Positions 32,435 through 42,595 of a DNA stretch of 64,000 nt are shown here, in pieces. Position 1 is the first letter of the stretch. Each line of letters opens with the position of its first letter. The notes under the pieces are model-generated. The model saw only the letters and a program-made list of their open reading frames with translations, was not told the DNA's origin and searched no databases. The stretch spans positions 16,419-80,418 of the forward strand of contig CALPYF020000018.1 of NCBI GenBank assembly GCA_943327755.2. The letters run 5' to 3'. This DNA comes from Deinococcus hopiensis KR-140 (GTDB lineage Bacteria; Deinococcota; Deinococci; Deinococcales; Deinococcaceae). A program made the translations under genes and the position numbers.

Positions 32435-34023
32435 GCCTGTTCCTTGGGGGGGCGGGGTGGTCTGGGGGTGGGGCGGCGTTCGCGGCGCAGGATCAGCAGG
32501 GTCAGGACCGCGCCGCTCAGGGCCAGGGCCAGGGCGTAGGGGGCGGCGGCGGCGTACTGCGCTTCCTCGGTGTACGCCCAGACGTTGCGGGCCAGCGTCT
32601 CGAAGCCGATGGGGGCCAGCAGCAGCGTCAGCGGGAGTTCCTTCAGGACGCTCAGGAACACGAACGCGGCGCTGACGAGCAGCCCGGGGCGGATCAGGGG
32701 CAGCGTGACGCGGGCCAGTGCGCCCCGGCTGGTCTGCCCGAGGAGCCGCGCGGCTTCCTCCAGGCGGGGCGTGGCGGTGCTTAAGCTGGTGCGGATCGGG
32801 CCGACGGCCTCGGCGACGAAGTGCAGGGTGTACGCGAGGATCAGCAGCGGGAAGGTCTGGTACAGCGGCGGGGCGACTTTCAGGCTGAAGAACACCAGCG
32901 CCAGCGCGAACGCCAGCGGGGGCGTGGCGTACCCGAGGTACGCGGCGCGTTCCGTGAAGCGCGCCAGTCGCCCCTGCGCGCGGCTGCCGATGTACGCCAG
33001 CGGGAACGCCAGCGCGGTGGTCGTCACGGCAGCGATGGCGGCGGCGCCCAGCGCGCTTTTCAGGGCGTCCCACAGGCTGGCCCACGCGAAGGGGTTCTGT
33101 TCCAGGCGCAGCCAGTACCCGATGGTGCCCAGCGGGACGATCAGCGCCGCGCCGACCAGGGCTGCCACGAACGCCCACGCCAGGGGCCGGGCGCGGCCCA
33201 GGGGGGTGGTGCGGACCTCGCGCGCCCCGCCGGGACTGACCCGCGCGAGGTGCAGGCCGCGCATCAGCCGCGCCTCCAGCAGCAGGGCCGCGCCGGTCAC
33301 GAGCAGCAGGCCCAGCGCCAGCCACGCGGAGTACACCCGGTCGTACGCGGCGGTGTACTGCTGGTAGATCGCCGCGCTGAAGGTGGGGTAGCGCATCAGG
33401 CTGACCACGCTGAAATCCCCCAGGACGTGCAGGGCGATCAGCAGCGCGCCGGACAGCCACGCGGGCCGCAGGTACGGGAGGGTCACCTCGCGGAACGTCT
33501 GCGCGGGCGTGCGGCCCAGCAGGCGGGCGGCGTCCTCCAGGGCGGGGTCCTGGGCGCGCAGGGCGGCGTGCAGGTTCAGGAACAGGTACGGGAACGTGAA
33601 CAGCGTCAGGATGCCCAGCGCGCCCCAGAACCCGCTGGGGCTGGGCCAGTTGAGGCCGGTCAGCGCCTCGATGGTGCCGCCGGGGCCGCTGGCGGCGATC
33701 ATGGCGTACGCGCCCACGTACCCGGGAATCGCCAGGGGCAGCACGCCGGCGAGCATCAGCGCGCGGCGGGGGCGCAGGTCGGTGCGCGCCGCGAGGTACG
33801 CCAGCGGCAGCGCGACCAGCGTGGTCGTGACCAGCGTGCCCACGGTCAGCAGCAGGGTGTTGGCAAGGAGGTCCAGGTTGCGGCTGCGGAACACGATCTC
33901 GCGCAGTTCGGTTCCCTCAGCGCCCAGCGCGCGGATCAGCAGGTACACCAGGGGCAGCAAGACGCCCGCCACGGTCAGCAGGGCGGGCAGCAGCAGGGCG
34001 AGGGGCGGGCGTCGTCGGGTCAT
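32431..34023 (-). CDS. fbpB: Ferric iron ABC transporter permease (fused, two domains)
   Basis: 530 aa with about 12 transmembrane helices in two homologous halves, each with an EAA-type loop ([25 protein letters not shown] and [25 protein letters not shown]). This is the FbpB/SfuB architecture of ferric uptake systems. It is 150 nt downstream of the binding-protein gene, with a hairpin terminator between that probably lowers its expression relative to the binding protein. Confidence 0.9.
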   Translation of the reverse strand: MTRRRPPLALLLPALLTVAGVLLPLVYLLIRALGAEGTELREIVFRSRNLDLLANTLLLTVGTLVTTTLVALPLAYLAARTDLRPRRALMLAGVLPLAIPGYVGAYAMIAASGPGGTIEALTGLNWPSPSGFWGALGILTLFTFPYLFLNLHAALRAQDPALEDAARLLGRTPAQTFREVTLPYLRPAWLSGALLIALHVLGDFSVVSLMRYPTFSAAIYQQYTAAYDRVYSAWLALGLLLVTGAALLLEARLMRGLHLARVSPGGAREVRTTPLGRARPLAWAFVAALVGAALIVPLGTIGYWLRLEQNPFAWASLWDALKSALGAAAIAAVTTTALAFPLAYIGSRAQGRLARFTERAAYLGYATPPLAFALALVFFSLKVAPPLYQTFPLLILAYTLHFVAEAVGPIRTSLSTATPRLEEAARLLGQTSRGALARVTLPLIRPGLLVSAAFVFLSVLKELPLTLLLAPIGFETLARNVWAYTEEAQYAAAAPYALALALSGAVLTLLILRRERRPTPRPPRPPKEQA

Positions 34024-34128
34024 GGGTGGGGTGCGCCCACGCGGGCCGCCCCGTCACGATAGCAGAGCGGTTTACTCGGGATTCGGGTCGGGTGTCCCCA
34101 TTCCCCGCCTCCGCCCTATGAAAAAACC

Positions 34129-34155
34129 GCCGCCCGCGACCGGAGTCGGGGCGGC
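34129..34155 (-). terminator. Intra-operon terminator between fbpA and fbpB
   Basis: On the minus strand GCCGCCC and GGGCGGC (34149-34155 and 34129-34135) form a stem with a 13-nt loop, followed by GG and a run of six T. A partial terminator here would favour excess binding protein. Confidence 0.75.
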
Positions 34156-34173
34156 AGCGGACAGGCATGGGGC

Positions 34174-35169
34174 TTACAGCAGGCCAGCGTCACGCAGGAG
34201 CTTCTGCGCCTTCTCGATGTTCTTCGGCATGACCGTGGGGTCCACCTTGGGGCTGCGCTTGATCACGTCCGCGTAGGGCAGCATGGTCGTGGGCTGCAGG
34301 ATGTTGCCGATCACGGGGTACTCGAAGTTCACGCTCAGGAAGAACGTCTGGGCGTCCTTGGCGACCAGGGCGCTCAGGAAGCGCGCGGCATTGCCCTGGT
34401 TCTTGCTGGTCTTCAGGATGCCCGCACCCGTGGCGTTGCCCAGGTTGCCGATGTCGCCGTTCTTGAAGAAGTACGTGTCGATCGGGTAGCTCAGGCGGTT
34501 CACGCGCTGGATGTAGTAGTGGTTGGTCAGGGCCACGTCGATCTCACCGGCACGCATGGCCTCGAGCATGCCGACGTTGCTGGTCTTGTAGTCCTTGGGT
34601 TGCAGGGCCTTCATGCCCTCGATCCAGGCGCGGGTCTTCTGCTCGCCCTGCTGCGCGATCATCACGCCCAGGAAGTCCTGGAAGCTGGGGTAGCTGACCG
34701 TCCAGCCGATGCGGCCCTTGAGGCTGGTCATCTTAGGCAGGTCCATGATCGAGTCGGGCAGCTGATCCGGTTTGATCTTGCCCGTGTTGTACGCCAGCGT
34801 GCGGAAGCGGACGGTGGTGGGCAGCCAGGTGCGGCTGTCGGGCAGGTAGTCGTCACTGACGTTGCGGGTCAGGGCCGAGCCCAGCTTGCTGAACTTGCCT
34901 TCCTCGGCCAGTTCGCCCAGCGCGCCCACCGAGTTGCCCCAGTACACGTCGGCGGGGCTGCGGCTGCCTTCCTCGCGCAGGGCGGCGACGAGCTGCGCGT
35001 CGGTGCCGTAGCGGACGTTCACCTTGATGCCGGTCTGCCGTTCGAACTGCTGCACGACCGGGTCCACGAAGGTCTTGGCGCGGCCGGAGTACACGGTCAG
35101 GGTCTTAGTCTGCGCGAGGCTGGTGCCGGTGAGCAGCAGGGCGGTGACGGCGAGCAGGGTGCGTTTCAT
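34174..35169 (-). CDS. fbpA: Ferric iron ABC transporter substrate-binding protein
   Basis: 331 aa. Signal peptide MKRTLLAVTALLLTGTSLAQ, then TKTLTVYSGRAKTFVDPVVQQFERQTGIKVNVRYG, the FbpA/AfuA start. The ALTNHYYIQRV segment carries the Tyr-Tyr pair used by FbpA proteins to hold Fe3+. First gene of the iron importer. An inverted repeat GTAATCC/GGATTAC in its upstream region may bind an iron-sensing regulator. Confidence 0.92.
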   Translation of the reverse strand: MKRTLLAVTALLLTGTSLAQTKTLTVYSGRAKTFVDPVVQQFERQTGIKVNVRYGTDAQLVAALREEGSRSPADVYWGNSVGALGELAEEGKFSKLGSALTRNVSDDYLPDSRTWLPTTVRFRTLAYNTGKIKPDQLPDSIMDLPKMTSLKGRIGWTVSYPSFQDFLGVMIAQQGEQKTRAWIEGMKALQPKDYKTSNVGMLEAMRAGEIDVALTNHYYIQRVNRLSYPIDTYFFKNGDIGNLGNATGAGILKTSKNQGNAARFLSALVAKDAQTFFLSVNFEYPVIGNILQPTTMLPYADVIKRSPKVDPTVMPKNIEKAQKLLRDAGLL

Positions 35170-35173
35170 CCCC

Positions 35174-35201
35174 GTAATCCTAAGTATGCCACTCGGATTA
35201 C
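35174..35201. promoter_or_regulatory. Candidate iron-regulator site upstream of fbpA
   Basis: Inverted repeat GTAATCC (35174-35180) and GGATTAC (35195-35201), 14-bp spacer, in a locally AT-rich stretch 5 nt upstream of the fbpA start. Confidence 0.35.
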
Positions 35202-35330
35202 TATAGGTAGGAATGTCCCGCCAGCCCTGGCGGAGCGCCCGGCCTACCGGGGGCCAGTTCCGCAATTCGCACGCAAAAGGGGAGAGGTGACGCGCGCCAC
35301 CCCTCCCAGACCCACCCCTCCCGGCGCGAT

Positions 35331-38084
35331 TCAGGGCACCGTCACCTCGAAACACACCTGCCGGGTCTGCCCGGCCGCCAGCGCCGCCAGCGTCACCGTG
35401 ACCGTCCGGCCACTCACGCTGCCGGCGTCCGTGTCGGCCGCGTCGGTCAGGGCCGCCCCGTCCAGCGTCAGGGTGCCCGGCTCGTACCCGGCCGCCCCTG
35501 TCAGCGTGTCACTGACCGTCACAGCCGAGATGGCATCCAGCGCCGGATTCGTGACATTCAGGCAGTACTGCAACCGGTCCCGGGGATCTGCTGTCACGCC
35601 CGTATCCACCGCGCCCGACGCCGCCGTTAGGTTCTGCACCGTCTTCACGATGCGGGCCGGTGGGCTGACCGTCGTCGTGTCCGTCACGGCGGCGCTGTCC
35701 GTCACCGCGCTGCCCGCCCAGGCCAGCTGCGCCGTCACGACCGCCGCCTCGGTCGCGCCGGCAGCCGCGCCGGCCGGCACGCTCACCTCGACCTCCAGCG
35801 CGCAACTCTTCAGGGTGCCGTCCGCCGCGCGCGGCCAACTGTCCCCGACCGTCACGGCAGTCAGAGGCGTCCGCTCGGCGTCACTGACCGTGCCGTCACA
35901 GTCGCTGTCCAGGGAGAACGCCCGCCCGAACGAGCCGGTCTTCGTGAAACTCAGCGTGCCTACCGACCCCGGATTCAGGGTGTGCAGGTAGCGCAGCGTG
36001 CCCGGCGCGATGCTGCGCCCGGACCGGTCCGGACTCAGCGCCGGGCGGCCCGTGATGCCCAGCGACACCACCCGCACGGCACCCGCCGGGGTCGGCAGGG
36101 CCGCCGGGCGCACCCCGGTCCCCAGCGCGTCGGTCGCCAGGGTCACCGCGCCGCCCACCCGCACGCCCGTCACGGTCTCAGCGCCCGTGAAGTCCAGCGT
36201 GACGCCCGTCCAGCTCCCGGGCACGAACAGCGTGAACGCCCCATCCGTCCCGGTGGTCGCGCTGCGCGACCCGCCGCTGCCGGTCACGCTCACGCTGCGG
36301 GCAGCCACCCGCGGTTCGTTCGCCTGCGCCGCTGCGTCGTGCGCCACGCCGCCCCCGAACCCGTCGTCGCGGAACAGCGTGCCGTCCACACGGTCCCCCT
36401 GGAACAGCCCGAACGTGGGGTCCGGCAGACTGGTCGTTGCAGCCGCGACGCTCAGCGTCACGCTGCCCCCCACCGGATTCACGAAGATCCACCCTGCCGG
36501 CGCCTGCGCGCTCACCCCGGCCGCACTGCCGTTGACCAGCAGCGTGTACGTACCCTCGGGCACGCCCAGCTCGGCCGTACCCGGGCCCGGCGGTACCGCC
36601 CGCGACTGGCGCACGCTGCCGGCCGTCACCAGATTGACCCGCGTGGCCGGTCCATCCCAGGTTTCCCCCGCGCCGGGCGCACCGTCCGGTTCCACGTCCC
36701 GGTAGACCCGGGCCGTGACACGGCAGGCGTTGTTCACGCTGTTCACCGTGAAGACACCCTCGCCGATCCCAATGCCCAGCAGCCGCAGCACCTGATCCAC
36801 ACTGGCCTGCAAGACCACCACCAGCGTCGGCTGCAGCAGCGTCCTTACGGTCAGTTTCACCGGATTCAGCAGCAGATCAAGCACCGACTGCAGCGGCGCA
36901 GGGGTCAGTTGCACGTCCAGGTTGGTGATCAGGGTGCCCACCAGGGTCGGGATGGCGGCGCTGGAACTCCCGACCGTGACCTGGGTCGGGTAGGGCGGCG
37001 CGGCACTCACGGTGCTCAGGGGGTACGTGCCGTCTGCCAGGCTGCGGGCCTCCACGTCCAGATTCACGGTGCCCAGCGCCGCCGTGAGCCGGCCGATCTT
37101 CGCGTAGTCCGGCAGGGGCAGCGGCGAGAGCCGACCCCGGTCGAAGAACACGCCGTCACTGATCTGCCCCAGACCCAGCCGGGCCACGCCGGGCGTGGCG
37201 TTCAGCGTCAGTGCGCCCGACACGGCATTCACCAGACCCAGCGTGCCGCTCACCCGCGCAACTTCCAGGTACAGGTTCAGGTTCGTGAGCTGAATGGTCG
37301 CGCCGGCCTGCCCCAGCACGTTCACGCTCAGCCCGTTCAGGTTCACGTTCAGCTTCACGCGCACCGCCGCCGTGTGGAACGTGCTGCCCTGCTCGCCGCA
37401 CACGTACACCGGCGGCTCGACCACCTGCAGGAACAGCTGCACGGTCGGCGTGGCGGTGCTGACTCCCAGGCCCAGGGCAGTCAGGTTCACGCTGACGCCA
37501 CTCAGGGTGATGGGCGTGCTGCCGGTCGTGACGGCGTTGCGCCGGTTGAACAGCTGCGCGCCGCCCGTCACGAGATTCAGCGCGTTGATCCGCGCGTCCG
37601 CGAATGCCCCGCTGGGAAAGTTCAGTTTCAGCAGGTCGCCCAGCGCGACCGTGCCGCTCAGGCCCGCCACCTGCGCCTTCAGCGTCCGCAGTGCGGCCGC
37701 GCCAGCCGCATTGCCGTCCGCCTCGGCCGCGACGGCAGCGGCCTCCAGGATGCGCGCCACGGTCACGCCGGTCGTCAGGGCCTGATCCACGGTCGCCACG
37801 CCTGCCTGCGCCCGCAGGGCGTCCAGGAACAGCCCCAGGCGCACGTCCGTCGCGGCCACCGCGTTCCAGTCCAGGACACTGAGGGTCACGTTGCCGCCCA
37901 GCAGCCCACCGATCAGCGGATTGAGAATCGCGCTCTGCGCCGTATTCACGCTGACCAGACGCGGCCCGGCACTCACGCACGCCACCGCCGCGCACGACCC
38001 GGCCCGCGCCGCACCCAGGCCCAGCGTCAGCAGCGCCGCCAGCAGCGCCACCCACCTCGTCCAGTTGTTCATGTTCCGCATCAT
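35331..38084 (-). CDS. Secreted DUF11-type envelope protein, 917 aa
   Basis: Last gene of the envelope operon. Signal peptide WTRWVALLAALLTLGLGAARA. Residues about 30-450 are Ala/Leu/Val-rich, partly helical then beta-rich, with no domain I recognise. From about 460 there is an SdrD/Cna-B-like block (ACRVTARVYRDVEPDGAPGAGETWDG) and a second carboxypeptidase-regulatory-like segment. The final 110 residues (ARIVKTVQNLTAASGAVDTGVT, YCLNVTNPALDAISAVTVSDTL) are a DUF11 repeat. Several Cys suggest extracytoplasmic disulfides. ATG overlaps the upstream stop by 4 nt. No LPXTG or anchor motif seen. Confidence 0.8.
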   Translation of the reverse strand: MMRNMNNWTRWVALLAALLTLGLGAARAGSCAAVACVSAGPRLVSVNTAQSAILNPLIGGLLGGNVTLSVLDWNAVAATDVRLGLFLDALRAQAGVATVDQALTTGVTVARILEAAAVAAEADGNAAGAAALRTLKAQVAGLSGTVALGDLLKLNFPSGAFADARINALNLVTGGAQLFNRRNAVTTGSTPITLSGVSVNLTALGLGVSTATPTVQLFLQVVEPPVYVCGEQGSTFHTAAVRVKLNVNLNGLSVNVLGQAGATIQLTNLNLYLEVARVSGTLGLVNAVSGALTLNATPGVARLGLGQISDGVFFDRGRLSPLPLPDYAKIGRLTAALGTVNLDVEARSLADGTYPLSTVSAAPPYPTQVTVGSSSAAIPTLVGTLITNLDVQLTPAPLQSVLDLLLNPVKLTVRTLLQPTLVVVLQASVDQVLRLLGIGIGEGVFTVNSVNNACRVTARVYRDVEPDGAPGAGETWDGPATRVNLVTAGSVRQSRAVPPGPGTAELGVPEGTYTLLVNGSAAGVSAQAPAGWIFVNPVGGSVTLSVAAATTSLPDPTFGLFQGDRVDGTLFRDDGFGGGVAHDAAAQANEPRVAARSVSVTGSGGSRSATTGTDGAFTLFVPGSWTGVTLDFTGAETVTGVRVGGAVTLATDALGTGVRPAALPTPAGAVRVVSLGITGRPALSPDRSGRSIAPGTLRYLHTLNPGSVGTLSFTKTGSFGRAFSLDSDCDGTVSDAERTPLTAVTVGDSWPRAADGTLKSCALEVEVSVPAGAAAGATEAAVVTAQLAWAGSAVTDSAAVTDTTTVSPPARIVKTVQNLTAASGAVDTGVTADPRDRLQYCLNVTNPALDAISAVTVSDTLTGAAGYEPGTLTLDGAALTDAADTDAGSVSGRTVTVTLAALAAGQTRQVCFEVTVP

Positions 38085-41000
38085 CGCCCTCCGAACAGGT
38101 CAGCGCGCACGAAGAAGCCGCTACCCGCTCCGGGCGTCAGGCCCGTCAGATCCGTTCCCGCCACGTTCAGCGTGTACCCCCCCACCAGCCGCAGGCCATC
38201 GGTCACCTTCACCCGCAGGTCGGCGCCGAGCGTCGCGCCGTACTGCGCGCGCCCCGGCTGCCCGATCAGGTAGCCGCTGACGCCTACCCCGAACCGCTCG
38301 TTGACCGGTACGGTCACGCCCAGACCCACCTGCACCGTCAGGTCGTCACGCTGCCGGATGGGCAGCTGGTACGCCACGGACGGCTGCAGGTGCAGGCCGG
38401 GCTGCCGGTCGCTGCGCGGGAGCGTCACGTCCACCGCCACCTCGCCCTCCAGGGTGGGGGCCGCCTCCAGGCTGCTGTAGCGGTGGTACTGGAGAAGCGA
38501 CGCGCGGTCGCTGCGCCACGCGTGGCTGATGTTCAGCTGCCCCTGCAGGTCCGGCAGCAGCTGCACGACCGTATCCACACCCAGGACGTGCGCACCCACC
38601 GAGCCGGACAGCCCGCCGCGCGCCGTCAGGCGCGTGCCGGTCTCGCCGCGCGATCCGTCCAGGCCCAGCGTGCCGGTCAGGCCCGCACTGCGGTAGTACG
38701 CCGTGAAGCCTGCCCCGTACGTGTTCAGGCCCCGGTCGAGATCGCGCAGCAGCGACGCGCTCAGGTTGACCCGCAGCGCCGGACTCAGCTGGATCGGCGT
38801 ACTCAGGCCGAACCGCGCGCGGCTGCTCTGCCCGCTCACGCCCGGCAGCTGGTACGCCACCTCCAGGTTGCCGCTGCCGACTTTCTGGTTCACGCCCAGC
38901 TCGCCACTGAGCGCCCCGTCCGGACCACTGCGCTGCACGCGGGCCGTCACGGCCGTCGAGGCGCTCAGCGCGTACGACACGCCCAGGCGCGTCAGGGGAT
39001 CGTCGCCGCCCAGCAGCGGCTGCGCGTGCGTGACCTCCGCCGTGACCTTGCCCAGCGTGACGCTCGCCCCCAGCAGCGCGTTCAGCGCCGTACCCTGCGC
39101 GCCCCAGCGGACCTCCGGCCCGGCGGCGAGCGTCACGCCGTTCACCGGGCGCCACTCGCCCTGCAGCGCCGTCCACACCTGCTCGCCCTGCACGCGCCCG
39201 GAGAACTTCACGCCGAACGGCCCGGGCCGGTACGCGACCTGCGCCGCGCCACTCAGCCCGGCGGGCAGACTGCCGGTACCACCCACGCTCAGGGTGCCAC
39301 TCACGGCGCCCTGCTGGAAGCTGCCCGCCACGCTCAGGCGGCCGTCCGGGCTGTCCGGACCGCGCGTGTACGCGGCGCTGAATTCCGCACCGTTGCGCGT
39401 GTAGCGCGCCTGCACGCCGAACGCGGGCTGGGTGCCCAGCACCGCGACCGAACCGCCCAGCGTCCACGCGCCGCGCTGCACGCTGGCCCCCACGCCCACG
39501 CCCAGCTGCACGCCCAGCTCGCCCGCCGGGGCGTACGTGACCACCAGCGTCTGCCGTTCGAAGTTCGGCCCCAGCCGGCTGGGCACCCGGGCGAGGGTCA
39601 GCGTGCCGGACGCGGCGTCCAGCGTGTATTCCCGGCCCGCCGTGAGCCGCTGATCCGCCGTGCCGCGCAGCACCACCTGCTCGCTGCCCACCACGGGCGG
39701 AGCGCGCAGCGTGAACACCCGGCCCCCATCCGGTTCGAAGGTGTCCGTGTACGTGGCGCCCGGCAGCCGCGCCGCCACCGCGAACAGACTCACGCCCCGG
39801 TCCCGCACGGCCACCCGCAGCGCGCTCGCGCCCGGCAGGCCACTGAGCCCCGGCAGCTCCAGCGGCCCGGCGTAGTACCCGGCGCTCAGTTCACGCCGCT
39901 CGAACCGGAACGCGAAGCCCAGGTCACTGCTCAGTGCGCTGCGCGACTCGGTGCCGCTGCCGGTCAACGTGAAGCGGCGCGCGGCGGTGGCGGCGCTGTC
40001 CAGCCCGGGCAGCTGCTCGGTGTCCGCCGCGACCTGCAACTGCCCCTGCAGAACCGGGAATTCCGCGTAGCCCCGCGCCACCAGTGACGCACGCAGGCCG
40101 GCGCGCACCGAGTACGTCAGCCCGGCGCTCACCTGATACGACGCCGTCACGAGCTGCGGCACCGGCACGAACAGCGCCGCGCGGGTCCTCAGCTGCCCCA
40201 GCAGCGCCTCGACCTCCAGCGTCTGCGCGCTGGACACGGGCTGCAGGCGCACGCGCGCCACGCCGCCACGCAGGTTCACCTGATACCCCGGCGCGCCGGA
40301 GTCGGCGTCGGTATCCAGCGGTTCCAGCACGGTGGTCAGCGTCGCCAGGCCCTCGCCCGAGGGGCGGCCCTGGTCGTCCAGGCTGCGCACCAGCAGCGTC
40401 ACCGGCCGGCTGCCGTCGGCGACCGTGCCGTCTTCCAGACTCAGGTCGAGCCGGGTGGCCGCGCCCGGCACGAACACCTGCACGCGGTCACTCAGCGCGC
40501 CGTAACTGACCTCGATCACGTTCGCGCCGACCTGCAGCGGCAGCCCCACGTACACGCGCCGCTCGCGGTCGAAGGCGCGGCCCGCCTCGCCGATCAGATC
40601 GTCCGGCACATCCTCACCGTTCACCGTCAGGCGCACCGGCACGCCCGCCGGGCCCTCGAGGATCACGTTACTGCGGCCCCCCTCGGACAGCGTGGTGCCG
40701 TCCCGGGGAAAACGGATCAGCCCGTCGCGTTCGCTGACCTGAAGCGGCGCGGCGCGCGCGGCGTTCTCGCTGCTCAGCTGTCCGGCCAGCGGCACGTCCC
40801 GTTCCCCGATCCGCGCGGTCAGGTCCAGCGGCGGCGCGGCCGGAAGTGCGTCGGCATGCAGCACGTCGTACGTCAGGCTGCCCTGGCGGGCCGTGGCGGG
40901 CAGTGTCCAGTACAGCCGCCCGTCCCCCCCCACGCGGGGGTCGGGCAGCGAGGTCCGGTTCGGGCCGACCTGCACGGCGGCGCTGCCCGGCACGAACCGC

Positions 41001-42595
41001 GCGCCCTCGGGCGGCAGATGCGCGGCCAGGACGCTGCCGGTGGTCAGGCCCAGAATGTCGAACGGCAGGCGCAGGGTGCTGCGCCGCTGCGCCTGCGTGA
41101 CCGCCGTGAAGGTCACGGTGCCCGGCTGCGGCGCGCCCGCCACCTCGCCCTGCACCGTGGGCGTGACGGTCACGTTCGCCTCGCCCTCTTCGAGGCTCTG
41201 CACGCTCACGTTCGTGACGGCCGCCGCGAAGGGGTCGAGGTCCAGTTCGGCGGCCGGGCCGCTGTCGGCCGGTGCCTGGGCGTCCACCTGCAGGCGCACC
41301 GTGACAGGCCGCGCCGTCGGGTTGCGGATCATCAGGGGAATCAGGCCGTCCGAGGTGACGGTGGCGGTTTCCGGGTCCACCCCGACCCGCAGGGGCAGCA
41401 GCGTCCGCGTGACCGGCTGCGTGTCGCGCACCGCCGCCAGGGGGCCGTCGCCCTGCACCGTGACCACGGCGCGGTCCGCCGGGCCGAAGGGCACGCGGGC
41501 CGTCCAGGTCAGCACTGAGCTGCCGGCCGGCACGGTCACCGGCCCGGCCGGCGGGCCGTCCAGGCGCAGCCACGTCGGGGCTTGCACGGTCAGCGGCCCG
41601 CTCAGGGGCGCGCCCGTCCGGTTGTCCAGGCGCAGCGTGACCGTCACTGTCTCACCGGGCAACGGGTCGGCAGGCGTGACTTCCAGGGTGCCCCGTAGGG
41701 GCAAGGCGGCGGCCAGCGGCACGCGGGCCGACACTCCGCCCACCGTGACCGTCAGCTGCGCGTCCGGCGACGTGGCCTCACCGGCCACGCCCAGCGCGAC
41801 CTGCTCACCGGCCGCGACCCGTAGGGTCGCGCCTCCCAGCGGCTGCCCGCCGCGCAGCAGCCGCGCGTCCCGCACGTCCCGCGCCTGCACCTGCACGGGA
41901 AAGACGCCGTCCTCCCCGCCTGCGTTCCGCACGATCAGCATCCGGATATCGGCGGCCGGTTCGGCAGCTTCCGGCAGTTCCACCTGCGCGCGGGCCGGCG
42001 TGCGCGCCACCAGGGTCGCGTCGGCCCGCGCGGGCAGGCCGCGGACGTTCACGCTCAGGCCGAGGGTCTCAGCCACGCCCACCAGCAGGGGCACTTCCAA
42101 CGTCACGGTCTGGCCCGGCGCGAGCGTCCGCGAGAGGTTCACGCGCCGCAGCAACAGCAGGCCCGGATCGAGGGCCAGTTCCGGGGTCAGGGTCAGGGGC
42201 GCACTGAAGTTGCTGCGCAGGGTGATGCGGGCCGTCACGGTGTCGCCCGGCGCGGCCCGCTCGGGCAGCTGCGCACCGACGGTCACGTCCGGCTGCACGC
42301 GCAGCGTCACGTCGGCGCCGCGTTCCGTGACGGTGAACGACCGCGTGAGCAGCGTCGCGCCGCCGGCAATCAGGACGGTCACCTCGCCGGGCGGCAGGTC
42401 CAGCAGCGCGCCGCCCTCCGGGAGGGTGACGGTCCGTTCGGTCTGCGGGCCGCGCAGCGTCACCGTGACGGGCACGGCGGGGGCGTCCTCGCCGCTCAGG
42501 GCGGCGCGCAGCGCCACCGGCGCCGCCCGGGCCGGGCCGAGCAGCGCGGCCAGCAGCACCAGCAGCAGCCGGACGTGCCGGGAATCGGTGATCAT
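38081..42595 (-). CDS. Giant envelope protein: Ig/DUF11-like repeats plus predicted outer-membrane beta-barrel
   Basis: 1504 aa, signal peptide LLLVLLAALLGPARA. Residues about 25-640 are tandem Ig-like/DUF11-like modules (repeated pattern ATLTVTVGG, PGETVTVTLRLDN, ARVPFG). About 640-800 hold carbohydrate- or Ig-like domains. From about 850 to the end there are many alternating amphipathic strands (GGSVAVLGTQPAFGVQARYTRNG, SGRVQGEQVWTALQGEWRP, TAYYRSAGLTGTLGLDG), the texture of an outer-membrane beta-barrel. Pfam-type barrel families were not recognised, and the last residue is not aromatic. 4-nt overlaps on both sides couple it to its neighbours. Confidence 0.75.
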   Translation of the reverse strand: MITDSRHVRLLLVLLAALLGPARAAPVALRAALSGEDAPAVPVTVTLRGPQTERTVTLPEGGALLDLPPGEVTVLIAGGATLLTRSFTVTERGADVTLRVQPDVTVGAQLPERAAPGDTVTARITLRSNFSAPLTLTPELALDPGLLLLRRVNLSRTLAPGQTVTLEVPLLVGVAETLGLSVNVRGLPARADATLVARTPARAQVELPEAAEPAADIRMLIVRNAGGEDGVFPVQVQARDVRDARLLRGGQPLGGATLRVAAGEQVALGVAGEATSPDAQLTVTVGGVSARVPLAAALPLRGTLEVTPADPLPGETVTVTLRLDNRTGAPLSGPLTVQAPTWLRLDGPPAGPVTVPAGSSVLTWTARVPFGPADRAVVTVQGDGPLAAVRDTQPVTRTLLPLRVGVDPETATVTSDGLIPLMIRNPTARPVTVRLQVDAQAPADSGPAAELDLDPFAAAVTNVSVQSLEEGEANVTVTPTVQGEVAGAPQPGTVTFTAVTQAQRRSTLRLPFDILGLTTGSVLAAHLPPEGARFVPGSAAVQVGPNRTSLPDPRVGGDGRLYWTLPATARQGSLTYDVLHADALPAAPPLDLTARIGERDVPLAGQLSSENAARAAPLQVSERDGLIRFPRDGTTLSEGGRSNVILEGPAGVPVRLTVNGEDVPDDLIGEAGRAFDRERRVYVGLPLQVGANVIEVSYGALSDRVQVFVPGAATRLDLSLEDGTVADGSRPVTLLVRSLDDQGRPSGEGLATLTTVLEPLDTDADSGAPGYQVNLRGGVARVRLQPVSSAQTLEVEALLGQLRTRAALFVPVPQLVTASYQVSAGLTYSVRAGLRASLVARGYAEFPVLQGQLQVAADTEQLPGLDSAATAARRFTLTGSGTESRSALSSDLGFAFRFERRELSAGYYAGPLELPGLSGLPGASALRVAVRDRGVSLFAVAARLPGATYTDTFEPDGGRVFTLRAPPVVGSEQVVLRGTADQRLTAGREYTLDAASGTLTLARVPSRLGPNFERQTLVVTYAPAGELGVQLGVGVGASVQRGAWTLGGSVAVLGTQPAFGVQARYTRNGAEFSAAYTRGPDSPDGRLSVAGSFQQGAVSGTLSVGGTGSLPAGLSGAAQVAYRPGPFGVKFSGRVQGEQVWTALQGEWRPVNGVTLAAGPEVRWGAQGTALNALLGASVTLGKVTAEVTHAQPLLGGDDPLTRLGVSYALSASTAVTARVQRSGPDGALSGELGVNQKVGSGNLEVAYQLPGVSGQSSRARFGLSTPIQLSPALRVNLSASLLRDLDRGLNTYGAGFTAYYRSAGLTGTLGLDGSRGETGTRLTARGGLSGSVGAHVLGVDTVVQLLPDLQGQLNISHAWRSDRASLLQYHRYSSLEAAPTLEGEVAVDVTLPRSDRQPGLHLQPSVAYQLPIRQRDDLTVQVGLGVTVPVNERFGVGVSGYLIGQPGRAQYGATLGADLRVKVTDGLRLVGGYTLNVAGTDLTGLTPGAGSGFFVRADLFGGR

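Noticed and set aside
34174..35355. Longer fbpA ORF starting at 35355
   Set aside because: The signal peptide begins at ATG 35169; the upstream extension has no coding character and would cover the promoter region.
35982..38273. 763-codon open frame on the plus strand opposite the envelope genes
   Set aside because: Arg/His/Gln-rich translation without domains, antisense to genes with signal peptides and DUF11 motifs; an effect of high GC on the opposite strand.
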